Shown: piece after piece, positions 9,119 through 17,940 of the stretch
How positions within the stretch are numbered: position 1 is the first letter of the stretch
Layout of the letters: each line of letters starts with the position of its first letter
Source of the DNA: an uncultured Bacteroidales bacterium
Lineage (GTDB): Bacteria > Bacteroidota > Bacteroidia > Bacteroidales > UBA932
Assembly (NCBI GenBank): GCA_934725575.1
Contig: CAKVCK010000022.1
Span: 1-58,113, forward strand
Reading direction: 5' to 3'
DNA length: 58,113 nt
Program-made: the position numbers and the translations under genes
Notes under the pieces: model-generated
Database searches by the model: none
What the model was told of the DNA's origin: nothing
What the model saw: the letters and a program-made list of their open reading frames with translations, nothing else

Positions 9119-9710
9119 ACCAATCTAATCATTAGGTTCCAAATAAAATAATATTTCTCCAGATTCATCTTAGTTAAATGTTGATGCCCAAGAGTACGCA
9201 CAAGTTCATCATGGTAATCTTTTTGGGCTTTATTCTCTAATCGCCATTGCTCACTTTGACATCTTCTGTCCGCCATCTCCTGCCAACTCTTCCTGTTCTC
9301 AATCAGTCCTTTGCAGACCCTTTCCACAACATCAAGCAGTGCGGCCGCCGTCAGCTAGCACTTCCACACTATAGTCCACATCCAATCGAGCGACTCAAGG
9401 AAAGCATAATCCAGCAGGTTCCTCTCCCTGTTATTCGAATCTTTGAACTCCAAAACTCCGTATTAGTCACCGGTAGCACGAACTTCGGACAGCCCTTGTG
9501 TCCGTGCCAGAATCATCCTTTTACGAAAATGTATGTCCTGTATTTTGCCAGCACAATATCCGGTGCCCCCGGCAGTTCCTTCACATTTATGCGATACCGC
9601 TAACCCAATCTGAACAATTCCATACGCAACCTGACCTCCGGCTTTGTGTTCTTCGACCGGATGTGCGACATACACTTGTGACGTTGCTGCGAAGTCAAAG
9701 GATCCGGCAT
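9115..9710 (-). pseudogene. vsr: vsr pseudogene (very short patch repair endonuclease)
   Basis: The start MPDPLTSQQRHKCMSHIRSK (9710 leftward) is the N-terminus of Vsr, which nicks DNA at T:G mismatches caused by deamination of 5-methylcytosine. Reading on in the same frame gives RYRINVKELPGAPDIVL and FWHGHKGCPKFVLPVTNTEF, but with TAG before RYR and TGA before FWHGHKG. A 1-bp deletion after KIR (about 9436) shifts the frame to NNRERNLLDYAFLESLDW, and a TAG replaces a Glu codon in WKC(E)L. The frame then stays open to TGA 9115-9117, which overlaps the STAND start codon. Three stops and one frameshift make an intact product impossible. The start lies 1 bp after the stop of the restriction subunit, so it belonged to the R-M operon. 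Confidence 0.85.
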
Positions 9711-9711
9711 A

Positions 9712-11931
9712 TCATTCGTGGATAAAACTTTCGACTTCAACAAAATACAGATACAACGGCCTCCCATCCTCAACCTCCGGATGCCCGTCAAGGACATCAT
9801 TCACGCAAACATTGCCGGCAACCCTCTCCCCGACGCCATACACGAGATACTCCTCTTCACCGGACCAGTCCGTCTTCGGATAGTCACGCGCCTGCATCTC
9901 CGAAGCATTGACAATCATATTCCTGCCAGTAAGCACATAGCATTCAGCATCCGCAGACTTATCGCTGTAGTCATATAGAAGCAGATAACTGGCAGTAAAC
10001 ACCTGCTGAGTGTGCTTGCATACTGCCCCCACTCGTCCTTCGTTGAAGCGCACATTATACAGGCCTTGTTCCAAAATCCACCTCTTATGCTCAGGAGAAT
10101 TATAACACCCTATAATGACAGACTCCCCCCGGAAATTGCTGTCATCATCTTTGAACGAATCCTTCATTGCAACAGTCCTTGCCACCTCAACGCCATTCAG
10201 CAGTCCGTTGTAATAGACAAACGGCTCAGTTCCGAGATGATACTCCTTGATGATGAAATCATCACTTAGCGAGGCGAGCAGTTCTGCATTCTCCTTGTAA
10301 GCATTCCGCTCCAGCCCCATCATCATAAGCCCCCAATTCTCATCCCCTTTCTCATAAGGACAGAACACCTTGCCATTAAGTTCACGGAATCTTGCATCAA
10401 CTGTTGCCCTGACATTGTCACGGTCCCTTGCCTGAAGCAGATAGAAATCGTGCTCGTTGTCAATATACCTAATGAAATCATCACGGAACTTCAGCTTGGC
10501 CTCCGCCTTGAAATTCGTTCTCACGCTTTGAGAACGGCTCACATACGCATATAGAGCAAACAAGAAATTGACATCATACCTACTTAGGAACAGGGTGTCC
10601 CTGTCGAAAATCCTGTTCTTGAACTGATAGTTTTTGTCAAAATTTCCGTCTTGTAAATGTAACTCGGCCGATTTGAATCCATAATCTTTCTCAACTTTTC
10701 CGCTGATAAAAAAGTTAGGCGTGATATTGTATCCTTCAGTCAACTCATCACGATATTCCAGATGAGGTTTATTCTTATGATACCAGTCAATCTCTGTTTG
10801 GATGATATTCTTAGCATAGGTGTATTGCTTGTACCGAGATTCTCCTTTGGGGGCCTCCTTTTCTTTATAATACTTACTATCACCCACATAATACACCTGA
10901 CGGTTTGCAGTTGTTAGTGACACCCCCTTGAACAGATGATCGACAATCTTTCCGTCCTGCTGCTTGACAAGGCTGCGAGGCGCATCCGAATCACCGAGAA
11001 GAACATCTATCATATCCTCAAACACATTGTTGAAGTCCCGGACAAGAAGATACTCCTCCTTCTCTTTAGCATCTCTTACATTCTCAACCTTTGATGCAAA
11101 AGCGAACAAAAGCTCCCATAAAAGCACCAACTTCTCATTGAAATAATTGTTTCTGATGCTCTTGAGCTTCCTGCTGACAGCCCCTTTCTCAAGTTTTCTC
11201 TTAAACTCACTGTCTGAAAGCAGGCTATAAGGCTGGTCAATGCTGAAATTGAAATGATACTCGTTATTGATGTACCTCAACGTATTAAAAAACAGAACAA
11301 GCAACTCCTCGTCGTAGTTAATCTCTTTTCTCCGGTTCACGATAAACGGATAGATGACTTTCCTGTCCTTTATCACTGGTTGCTGTGTCCGAATAGTCTT
11401 GTTCCAACTCACTTTGTTGTATCCGGAATGTGCCTGTTTGTAGATCAGTACAAACAAGCTCTGATTCTCATTGTAGAAATCGCGAAGGGACAAAATCACA
11501 TCCATAAGGGAAGTCTCATTCTTGCCCTTCTTGGAACTCATAACGCTCTGCACCGAGTCCTTTTCTGTCGAGATGTTGTCAATCTCACGCTTCCGGTACT
11601 TCTCAATAGCTTGATAAAGATAGATTGGGAGTTCCGTCAGCAGTTCCGGCCTCCATCCATTATCTTTCAATGTCTTCGCATCGGAATCCGAAACCTTGAC
11701 AGGAGAATCGTCAGTCAAGTCAATGCAGCCGAATCCCTTGCCACCGATATTGAATACTTTCGGAAGAATGAACACGTGGGATTGCGTCGGATCGTAATAA
11801 TATCCGACACAGTCAAGCACGGCCTTGTCATCTTTGAGTTTTCCGCGCGAGATTACTCTTGCGTGTTCATTCCCAAAGATAGAATCAAGCAGCGAACGCT
11901 TGTAGTACTTCCCTTCAAAAAACAATATCAT
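9712..11931 (-). CDS. LlaJI-like restriction endonuclease subunit (PD-(D/E)XK)
   Basis: The protein has 739 residues. Its place after a McrB-like GTPase and two C5 methyltransferases matches the second restriction subunit of LlaJI-type systems, where the GTPase subunit and a nuclease subunit cut together. A nuclease core can be seen at residues 305-353: Glu305 in FEDMID, Asp331 in VDHLF, then VYYVGDSKYY with Asp351 and Lys353, a PD-(D/E)XK arrangement. The N-terminal half is probably for assembly or DNA recognition. The start codon shares one base with the upstream stop (TAATG), so translation is coupled. The nuclease role is inferred from motif and context. Confidence 0.75.
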   Translation of the reverse strand: MILFFEGKYYKRSLLDSIFGNEHARVISRGKLKDDKAVLDCVGYYYDPTQSHVFILPKVFNIGGKGFGCIDLTDDSPVKVSDSDAKTLKDNGWRPELLTELPIYLYQAIEKYRKREIDNISTEKDSVQSVMSSKKGKNETSLMDVILSLRDFYNENQSLFVLIYKQAHSGYNKVSWNKTIRTQQPVIKDRKVIYPFIVNRRKEINYDEELLVLFFNTLRYINNEYHFNFSIDQPYSLLSDSEFKRKLEKGAVSRKLKSIRNNYFNEKLVLLWELLFAFASKVENVRDAKEKEEYLLVRDFNNVFEDMIDVLLGDSDAPRSLVKQQDGKIVDHLFKGVSLTTANRQVYYVGDSKYYKEKEAPKGESRYKQYTYAKNIIQTEIDWYHKNKPHLEYRDELTEGYNITPNFFISGKVEKDYGFKSAELHLQDGNFDKNYQFKNRIFDRDTLFLSRYDVNFLFALYAYVSRSQSVRTNFKAEAKLKFRDDFIRYIDNEHDFYLLQARDRDNVRATVDARFRELNGKVFCPYEKGDENWGLMMMGLERNAYKENAELLASLSDDFIIKEYHLGTEPFVYYNGLLNGVEVARTVAMKDSFKDDDSNFRGESVIIGCYNSPEHKRWILEQGLYNVRFNEGRVGAVCKHTQQVFTASYLLLYDYSDKSADAECYVLTGRNMIVNASEMQARDYPKTDWSGEEEYLVYGVGERVAGNVCVNDVLDGHPEVEDGRPLYLYFVEVESFIHE

Positions 11932-13580
11932 TATTCAGTCTCGGTAGTAGATTCTTTTTCGCTTTGTTGAGGTGTAACTCCATCTGGTTGTTGAGTGTTC
12001 GACTTATTTGAAGTTCCACAGGTCTTCTCAATGAAGTTAATGACATAAGTTGTCCAACCATCTCCTTCGCATAAGTCTTCAAAATACAGTTCATCGTTTC
12101 CTCCGAAGAAATCGGTTCTGAACTCATCCTCTTCCTTGAACACATCATTGAAAAGGAAGAACAGCACCTTATCCCTGAACGCTACCGCTGAAATCACATT
12201 ATTTTCGTCTGACTGAACAAATCGGTTGCCAAGGATCTTGTTCGTGGAATGCTTCTCCTGCTTGATATACCCGTTCAGACCTTTTAATATCTCACTCCAA
12301 GAATACTTATGCGTCTCGTCAATCACCACGGTAAACTGTTCGGCATCGGTATAATTCACACCCACATATTCCATTCCCCATCTTCTTTTGAAAGCACTGT
12401 CGATAGGGAATAGGCTTTGGTCTGATGTATTCATCGTCGCCAAAATATTGAGGTTTGACGGCAATGCCAATATGCTGAAATCAAACTCTTTGGGGCCGTA
12501 AATTTCACGAATGACCTTCTCGTAACTCTCTTTGTCCTTCAACTCGCCACTAAGATATGTAGCGATGTCAGAGTCCGCATTGATGGTATATTTCGAATAT
12601 CCAGGATGTCCCGTCTTCTGCCTGTCAAGCAACTGGAATATGTCTCCGAATATCTGGGCACAGTTACCACGATTAAGTTCCTCTATAACAAGATAGGTAG
12701 GTTCGTCGGGATGATTCCACGCATATATGTACGCATTCAAGAATACCTGAGGGACAAAAGAATATGTGATGTCCTCTCCTGTTGGCCCACCCATCTTGGG
12801 TTTGTAACAACCCACAAAACTCGCATAGTCCGTATCCGGATGGAAAGTAATTCTGAAGCACTTGTTATCTTTCACATAGTCTGTATCTACGGTGTGGGAT
12901 TTGCCCGTTCCCGGTGCGCCGTAGAAGATCTTCTGGAGGGTGGATTCGGAAATTAAAGACAATTCTTTAGTCGTCGAGTCTCCAAAATAATTAAAGAAGC
13001 AAACTTCATCTAACGGGTGTTCTACATCTGGGACTAACGGAGGAACGATAGCAGGTGACCATTTCTGGAATGCCATATTTCCTGATTGATCAATATAAAT
13101 GTCAGTAAAGCTGTTTAGCATTAACTTTACTTTGTCCATATTGTTAAGTTGAATATCGCCAAACAAATGCTCACAAGCCTCTTTGTACGATGTGACACCT
13201 TTTCTGATACAATCAGCAAAGTATGCATATAGTACAGTTGGCTTTGCCTCTTGATATTTATTCAAGTCTTTTGTGAAAGGATTTGGTGCATAGTACTTTC
13301 TTGCCCAAACACCCATATATTTCAAGATATTCTCTGTCGTAACATTATTCTTAAATCTTGGATGACATACATCACCTTTCGTGTAGTACAATGCCATTTG
13401 CTTCGCCATTTGATAATGGGTGCTAGTCCAACCGCTAAATTTAGCCTCTGTTGCATTATCGTAGTCCTTCTTAGGCATATCGTAATTTGGCATTGCGTTC
13501 AAGAACCTCTTCACGACATCAAGTTCTGGATTCTGTGCCCTACAAATAGGAGCCGCAGTTTTAATAACTTCATCAGGCAT
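11931..13580 (-). CDS. McrB-like AAA+ GTPase, LlaJI-type restriction subunit
   Basis: The protein has 549 residues. The C-terminal half is an AAA+ domain with Walker A GAPGTGKS (221-228), Walker B in VIEELNRGN (about 298-306) and MNTSDQS (383-389). The last motif is the McrB-type guanine-recognition signature (NTxD). A conserved RRWG follows. The N-terminal 200 residues have no motif I recognise and probably bind DNA. McrB-family GTPases form rings that translocate DNA and drive the partner nuclease. The two adjacent cytosine methyltransferases argue for a modification-protected R-M enzyme of LlaJI type and against a methyl-dependent McrBC. It starts 1 bp after the upstream methyltransferase stop. 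Confidence 0.87.
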   Translation of the reverse strand: MPDEVIKTAAPICRAQNPELDVVKRFLNAMPNYDMPKKDYDNATEAKFSGWTSTHYQMAKQMALYYTKGDVCHPRFKNNVTTENILKYMGVWARKYYAPNPFTKDLNKYQEAKPTVLYAYFADCIRKGVTSYKEACEHLFGDIQLNNMDKVKLMLNSFTDIYIDQSGNMAFQKWSPAIVPPLVPDVEHPLDEVCFFNYFGDSTTKELSLISESTLQKIFYGAPGTGKSHTVDTDYVKDNKCFRITFHPDTDYASFVGCYKPKMGGPTGEDITYSFVPQVFLNAYIYAWNHPDEPTYLVIEELNRGNCAQIFGDIFQLLDRQKTGHPGYSKYTINADSDIATYLSGELKDKESYEKVIREIYGPKEFDFSILALPSNLNILATMNTSDQSLFPIDSAFKRRWGMEYVGVNYTDAEQFTVVIDETHKYSWSEILKGLNGYIKQEKHSTNKILGNRFVQSDENNVISAVAFRDKVLFFLFNDVFKEEDEFRTDFFGGNDELYFEDLCEGDGWTTYVINFIEKTCGTSNKSNTQQPDGVTPQQSEKESTTETE

Positions 13581-13581
13581 A

Positions 13582-14835
13582 TTAACAATACTTATTTAAT
13601 AATTCAAATAGACCATTCGCAATAACTTTTGCAAAATCTGACGGAACAGCATTCCCGATCATTTTATATTGAGCCATAGTCGGACCAAGGAACTCAAAGT
13701 CATCGGCGAATGTCTGCAATCTGGCGGCTTCTCTTACAGTGATAGAGCGAGCTTGCCTAGGGTCAGGATGTATATGCCTCATCCCGTCTTTGTAAAGATG
13801 CGCAGGGATAGTATTACTTTGTTCATCCCATCGCAATACATAATACTTATGAATATTGCTTTTCTTCCCGGTAAACTGGGTGTATAATTCCTTTAAGGAA
13901 TCTGTGCTGACATATTTATTTCTACCGCTTTCTATATCCTCTTCTAATAGACGAAAGATTTTCTGATCACGTTCGCTATGAAATCTTGGCGTATGATTCA
14001 ACACTCCAGAAGATGTAATGGGGCCATGGGAATATTTCTGGCCATTCTGCCGAATCACCACAGGAAGAGGTGTAAGTTTCGGAAGATCTCCAATGGCATC
14101 TCGAACCGTTCTTCTTTTTGCTTTTAATCTATATGCCGGCATGACTACATTGTAGAACTCATCAATAATTGTGTTAGAGAGACTTTCTACATTAAGATCG
14201 TTCTTTGAAATATCAGACCTCACTCCAAGTATAATAACTCGTTTACGATGTTGTGGAATGCCAAAATCAGCCACATCGAAAACGGCTTTCTTGAAATCAT
14301 CAATTACAGTATATCCTGCATCTTTGAAAGCGGAATGTATCTTGTCAACTATTGGTGTACCATCTGGAGATGCACTAAGCATTCCCACAACATTCTCGAA
14401 AACGAAAAATGATGGCTTGTACTGATTAAGAATCCTGATATAGCTTTCGAAAAGATAATTTCTATAGTCATTTTTCATTCCTTGTGGGTCACGAATCCTT
14501 CCGGCCAATGAATATGCTTGGCAAGGAGGTCCTCCAATGATGACATTAATTTTCTTCTTGCCAATTAACTTGTTCATACCTGGATTTTTTCCAAACTCTG
14601 AATCATCAAAGCCGTTTATAAGTTCGTCAGTTCGTTGGATGTCGAATCGTATCACCTCGTTAGAGGCATTCGTATGACCCCATCTGGACCTTAATCTGTT
14701 CTCTATTGTTAGGCATGGGTATTTGTCCCACTCAACGCAAGCCAAAGTATTGTAATGACCGGATTGCATAAACCCGTCCATCAGCCCACCACAGCCGGCA
14801 AATAAGTCTATTGTATTATAAACTTTACTTTTCAT
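13582..14835 (-). CDS. DNA (cytosine-5-)-methyltransferase (second of pair)
   Basis: The protein has 417 residues. It contains the C5-methyltransferase motifs: I (DLFAGCGG), IV with the catalytic Cys (GGPPCQAYS), VI (FVFENVVGM), VIII (QHRKRVIILG), and X (GNAVPSDFAKVIANGL). It transfers a methyl group from S-adenosylmethionine to C5 of cytosine in the recognition site. The region between VIII and X, which reads the target sequence, differs from that of the neighbouring enzyme. The pair therefore probably methylates the two strands of an asymmetric site, as in LlaJI. The start overlaps the upstream methyltransferase by 11 bp. Confidence 0.93.
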   Translation of the reverse strand: MKSKVYNTIDLFAGCGGLMDGFMQSGHYNTLACVEWDKYPCLTIENRLRSRWGHTNASNEVIRFDIQRTDELINGFDDSEFGKNPGMNKLIGKKKINVIIGGPPCQAYSLAGRIRDPQGMKNDYRNYLFESYIRILNQYKPSFFVFENVVGMLSASPDGTPIVDKIHSAFKDAGYTVIDDFKKAVFDVADFGIPQHRKRVIILGVRSDISKNDLNVESLSNTIIDEFYNVVMPAYRLKAKRRTVRDAIGDLPKLTPLPVVIRQNGQKYSHGPITSSGVLNHTPRFHSERDQKIFRLLEEDIESGRNKYVSTDSLKELYTQFTGKKSNIHKYYVLRWDEQSNTIPAHLYKDGMRHIHPDPRQARSITVREAARLQTFADDFEFLGPTMAQYKMIGNAVPSDFAKVIANGLFELLNKYC

Positions 14836-15898
14836 TTTTATCCAAATACTTTAGCAGCTGAACGCCTACTGCTTTTGCCATAAGACATGGTACAGCATTC
14901 CCGACTTGCTTGTCTTGTTGGCCTTTAGTGCCAAGAAATACAAAATCATCGGGGAAAGACTGCAATCGTGCACTTTCTCTGACGGTTGGACACCGGTTCC
15001 ATTTGTAATGAAAATTATTCCTATGACCTGTATCAATCGTTCGAGATGGAGAATCGCTGCGGTATCTAGTCCAAGCCATATGAAATTTTCTGCTTTCACC
15101 AACGCCTGCAGGTAAGTCTTTCCAATTACCTCCATCCGGTACCAATGCTATGGTATCTTTTACAAATTGCTTATGGTCAATGGCTTTGTGGTTATGTAAG
15201 ACAACACATTTCCCTCGCATCATTTTTTGATAGTTAGTTTGTGGCGCTGACTCATAATCCATAGTGTCACTGCCGAGACTATGTTCAAGGCTCGGCAAGT
15301 CGCTTATTGCTTGTTCGCAAGTGACATAATTTTCTTTCGTGAAATACGGCTCAGGGAACTCGAACTTATCCTCACCATCACGAATCCCGACAAAAATAAG
15401 TCGCTTGCGAATTTGAGGCACACCATAGTCTGCAGAACACAATATTTTGTTATTCATCTTGTATCCCATATCCGTAAAACGCTTCATGATTTCATCTTTC
15501 ACTTCGCCTTTATACAATGTTGCCATACCGGGAACATTTTCAATCATAAAGGCCTTGGGCTTGAAGCGACGCACAGTCTCAATCATCGCAAGGTACAGTT
15601 TGTTTCTATCATCATCAAACTCCCTTCTGCCAGTTAAGCTGAATCCCTGACAAGGAGGCCCTCCAATTATAACATCTATCGCTTTGCCTTTCAATTTCTC
15701 TTCTATTGTATCAAAGGTCTCATTTTTTGACAAATCAGCATATAGAGTTTGACTTCCTTTATGATTGAATGCATAAGTATTCAAGGCTGGCTGATTAAAA
15801 TCAACGCCAAGAGCAATATTATATCCGGCCATTTCAAATCCTTTAGAAAGGCCCCCACACCCACAAAACAAATCGAGTACAGTATACTTCTTCCTCAT
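14825..15898 (-). CDS. DNA (cytosine-5-)-methyltransferase (first of pair)
   Basis: The protein has 357 residues from ATG 15898 (MRKKYTVLDLFCGCGG). An in-frame ATG at 15913 would overlap the regulator gene, so I prefer the inner start, 4 bp after the regulator stop. Motifs: I (DLFCGCGGLSKGFEMAGY), IV with the catalytic Cys (GGPPCQGFSLTGRR), VI (FMIENVPGM), VIII (PQIRKRLIFVG) and X (KQVGNAVPCLMAKAVG). It modifies cytosine at C5 and protects the host from the restriction complex encoded downstream. Order and overlap put it in one operon with the regulator and the second methyltransferase. Confidence 0.93.
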   Translation of the reverse strand: MRKKYTVLDLFCGCGGLSKGFEMAGYNIALGVDFNQPALNTYAFNHKGSQTLYADLSKNETFDTIEEKLKGKAIDVIIGGPPCQGFSLTGRREFDDDRNKLYLAMIETVRRFKPKAFMIENVPGMATLYKGEVKDEIMKRFTDMGYKMNNKILCSADYGVPQIRKRLIFVGIRDGEDKFEFPEPYFTKENYVTCEQAISDLPSLEHSLGSDTMDYESAPQTNYQKMMRGKCVVLHNHKAIDHKQFVKDTIALVPDGGNWKDLPAGVGESRKFHMAWTRYRSDSPSRTIDTGHRNNFHYKWNRCPTVRESARLQSFPDDFVFLGTKGQQDKQVGNAVPCLMAKAVGVQLLKYLDKNEK

Positions 15899-15902
15899 CT
15901 CT

Positions 15903-16127
15903 CTACCTCTCAATCTCGTCTATCTCATTAATTGATCTTAATAAATCTTTCGTGTCCACCTCAAGGCATCTTGCGATTTCCACGAGTGTGGCCACATTCG
16001 GCTGCGCCTTGTTCGTGCACCATTTCGACACTGTGGCAGGATCTTTTCCCATCTTTTCGGCCAACCACTTGCTTGTCCGTTTCTTCTCCACCAAGACAAC
16101 TTTGATTCTGTTCAAATCTTCGCTCAT
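15903..16127 (-). CDS. XRE-family helix-turn-helix regulator of the R-M operon
   Basis: The protein has 74 residues and is essentially one Cro/CI helix-turn-helix domain: SKWLAEKMGKDPATVSKWCT holds the two helices, followed by the typical QPNVATLVEIARCLEVD stretch. It is the first gene of the leftward R-M operon. Small HTH proteins in this position commonly delay expression of the restriction enzyme until the host is methylated (controller proteins) or repress the operon. A TATCTTTG box lies 26 bp upstream of its start. Control of the downstream genes is inferred from position. Confidence 0.88.
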   Translation of the reverse strand: MSEDLNRIKVVLVEKKRTSKWLAEKMGKDPATVSKWCTNKAQPNVATLVEIARCLEVDTKDLLRSINEIDEIER

Positions 16128-16152
16128 TTCTGTTTTAAATTTGCTATAGACG

Positions 16153-16160
16153 CAAAGATA
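16153..16160 (-). promoter_or_regulatory. -7 box of the R-M operon promoter
   Basis: On the minus strand this reads TATCTTTG, a perfect match to the Bacteroidota TAnnTTTG box, 26 bp upstream of the XRE regulator start. A TTG lies only 13 bp further upstream, so the -33 element is not canonical. Confidence 0.6.
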
Positions 16161-16212
16161 GTGATTTTCTCGACAATAAAAGCCTAAATTAATTCAAAAT
16201 ATTATCACGGTA

Positions 16213-16245
16213 TTTTGGTAGATGACGATATTATAATTAGATTTG
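16213..16245 (+). promoter_or_regulatory. dinD promoter
   Basis: TTTTG (16213-16217) and TAGATTTG (16238-16245) are separated by 20 bp, the normal Bacteroidota spacing. Transcription should begin about 16250. That excludes the TTG at 16243 as the dinD start and supports ATG 16264. I see no clear SOS operator. Confidence 0.75.
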
Positions 16246-16263
16246 CTTGAAAACACAGAGAAT

Positions 16264-17127
16264 ATGGACAAACAAAGTATCATTCAATACAAAACCTCAT
16301 TTGACGCGATAGCTTCTTACATTGAAGGCAATAGCGGTAAAGAGAAAGTAGAAATATGGTTCGCCCGGGATCTTCAACCACTCTTGGGATATGCAAGATG
16401 GGAGAATTTTCAAGTAGCAATCAATAGGGCTGTCGAATCTTGTAAAACGCAAGGAGTCAATGTTGATGACCATTTTCGTGAGGTCACGAAAATGGTTACT
16501 TTGGGCAGTGGCGCGACAAGAGAAGTGCAAGATTACATGCTTACAAGATACGCTTGTTATCTAATAGCCCAAAATGGAGACCCACGAAAGGAGCAGATTG
16601 CCTTCGCTCAGAGTTACTTCGCCGTGCAGACGCGAAAAGCCGAGCTGATTGAAGAACGCTTGAATCATATTTCGAGATTAGAGACAAGAGAACGGCTTCG
16701 GGCTTCCGAAAAGCAACTGTCGCAGAACATCTATGAACGCGGCGTCGATGAGAAAGGGTTCGGACGGATTCGCTCTAAAGGAGATACAGCTCTTTTCGGT
16801 GGCCATACGACTGAGGATATGAAACAGCGTTTGGGAATAAAAGGAACAAGGCCTCTCGCTGATTTCCTGCCGAGACTCACTATCGCGGCAAAGAATCTTG
16901 CCACGGAAATGACCAACTACAATGTGGAGAAAGCGGACTTATATGGAGAGACCTCCATAACCCGTGAACACATACAAAACAACCGAAGTGTCAGGGAAAT
17001 GTTAGGAAAAAGAGGAATCAAGCCAGAAGAGCTTCCGGCAGCGGAAGACATCAAGAAACTTGAACGACGAGTTGCCGCGGAAGAAAAGAAGCTTGAAAAG
17101 TCTGCCGAGAAGTTGCCAAAGGCGTAA
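16264..17127 (+). CDS. dinD: DinD-like DNA damage-inducible protein
   Basis: The protein has 287 residues from ATG 16264. It matches the DinD family in length and in recognisable stretches: WFARDLQPLLGYARWENFQ (a BRO-N-like start), DYMLTRYACYLIAQNGDPRK, FAQSYFAVQTRKAE, and SRLETRERLRASEKQLS, ending in a Lys/Glu-rich coiled tail. In E. coli DinD is induced by SOS and inhibits RecA filament exchange; a similar role here is an inference. It is divergent from the R-M operon and shares its regulatory gap, a common place for DinD-like proteins in defence islands. Confidence 0.88.
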   Translation: MDKQSIIQYKTSFDAIASYIEGNSGKEKVEIWFARDLQPLLGYARWENFQVAINRAVESCKTQGVNVDDHFREVTKMVTLGSGATREVQDYMLTRYACYLIAQNGDPRKEQIAFAQSYFAVQTRKAELIEERLNHISRLETRERLRASEKQLSQNIYERGVDEKGFGRIRSKGDTALFGGHTTEDMKQRLGIKGTRPLADFLPRLTIAAKNLATEMTNYNVEKADLYGETSITREHIQNNRSVREMLGKRGIKPEELPAAEDIKKLERRVAAEEKKLEKSAEKLPKA

Positions 17128-17150
17128 AACGCCATCTGACGCACTTCTAC

Positions 17151-17178
17151 ATCATTTTCCTGACATCAGGAAAATGAT
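17151..17178. terminator. 13-bp hairpin after dinD
   Basis: ATCATTTTCCTGA and TCAGGAAAATGAT pair perfectly around a 2-nt loop, 24 bp after the dinD stop. There is no long T tract on either side. It is probably a factor-independent terminator of weak form or an RNA-end stabiliser. Confidence 0.5.
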
Positions 17179-17228
17179 ATTCACGCCCCCTTAGATATCG
17201 AGTTGTAAACCACATAAAAGATATTGCT

Positions 17229-17906
17229 ATGTTACGCCCCTCAGATAATTATAAGCCAAACGGCAACGTCCTGTCTGCCGAAGGTCGGCAGAACTATGCC
17301 GGTTATGTGGATTCTGTCATTAAACAATTTTCAGATGGTTTGGAACTTCTCAAAGGAGAATACACAACTAACAAATGTAGTCCCAACCTTGCGTATTCCA
17401 ACCTTGTCATGGTGATAGATGACTTGGATATGTTTGCGACAATGACATTCATTGATTGCCTGATAGCGAGCAAACTGTTCATTTTAGCCGAAGAAGATTA
17501 TGAAAAGAAGTTCCTGAGAGGAAAACTTCAAGTTGTCCTTAATGAGGGCTTCAAGAAACTGTACGGCTTTGGTAAAGGCAAGGCTAACTCGAAGTGGAAG
17601 AAAATTGAAGCAATCCAAAGTATGTTACCGCCATTCCTGCAAACGGAATATATTCGAATAACCAATGGACTTGAGGCCATTTCTAACTCATTCAATTGGT
17701 GGAAAGAGGAACGAAATGTAGAGACTCATATTGATGCTTTCGCCTTATATGATTCCAGGTGCATAGAAATAGACGAAAGCCAAGTTATGATGGATTCACT
17801 GCGGCTCATTGATGTCTTGAACGAAGTTCAAAACTACACTACCAAAGTTCATGGTTGCTATGTGAACACCATAAATCTGATGTGTCTGTCTGTCAATAAA
17901 GCATAA
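17229..17906 (+). CDS. Hypothetical protein in the defence island
   Basis: The protein has 225 residues. I do not recognise the family. It is predicted to be soluble and mostly helical. It has no signal peptide, no membrane segment and no catalytic motif that I can identify. Trp/Tyr-rich stretches such as NSFNWWKEERNVETH and a Lys-rich middle (GFGKGKANSKWKK) stand out. It lies between dinD and the convergent GHKL gene with a separate upstream gap. A role in the island is possible but not shown. Confidence 0.6.
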   Translation: MLRPSDNYKPNGNVLSAEGRQNYAGYVDSVIKQFSDGLELLKGEYTTNKCSPNLAYSNLVMVIDDLDMFATMTFIDCLIASKLFILAEEDYEKKFLRGKLQVVLNEGFKKLYGFGKGKANSKWKKIEAIQSMLPPFLQTEYIRITNGLEAISNSFNWWKEERNVETHIDAFALYDSRCIEIDESQVMMDSLRLIDVLNEVQNYTTKVHGCYVNTINLMCLSVNKA

Positions 17907-17940
17907 TAAGGCGAAGCCTCATTGTTCTATGCCAAGTTAT

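Noticed and set aside
9463..9675. 70-codon minus-strand open frame inside the vsr remnant
   Set aside because: It is out of frame with the Vsr homology on the same strand and has no motif of its own.
11254..11970. 238-codon plus-strand frame antisense to the restriction subunit
   Set aside because: The minus-strand gene has a PD-(D/E)XK motif and operon overlaps; the plus-strand product has no features and is a shadow.
9712..13580. The pair read as a methyl-dependent McrBC system
   Set aside because: Two C5 methyltransferases in the same operon would make self-DNA a target; the gene set fits a LlaJI-type R-M system better.
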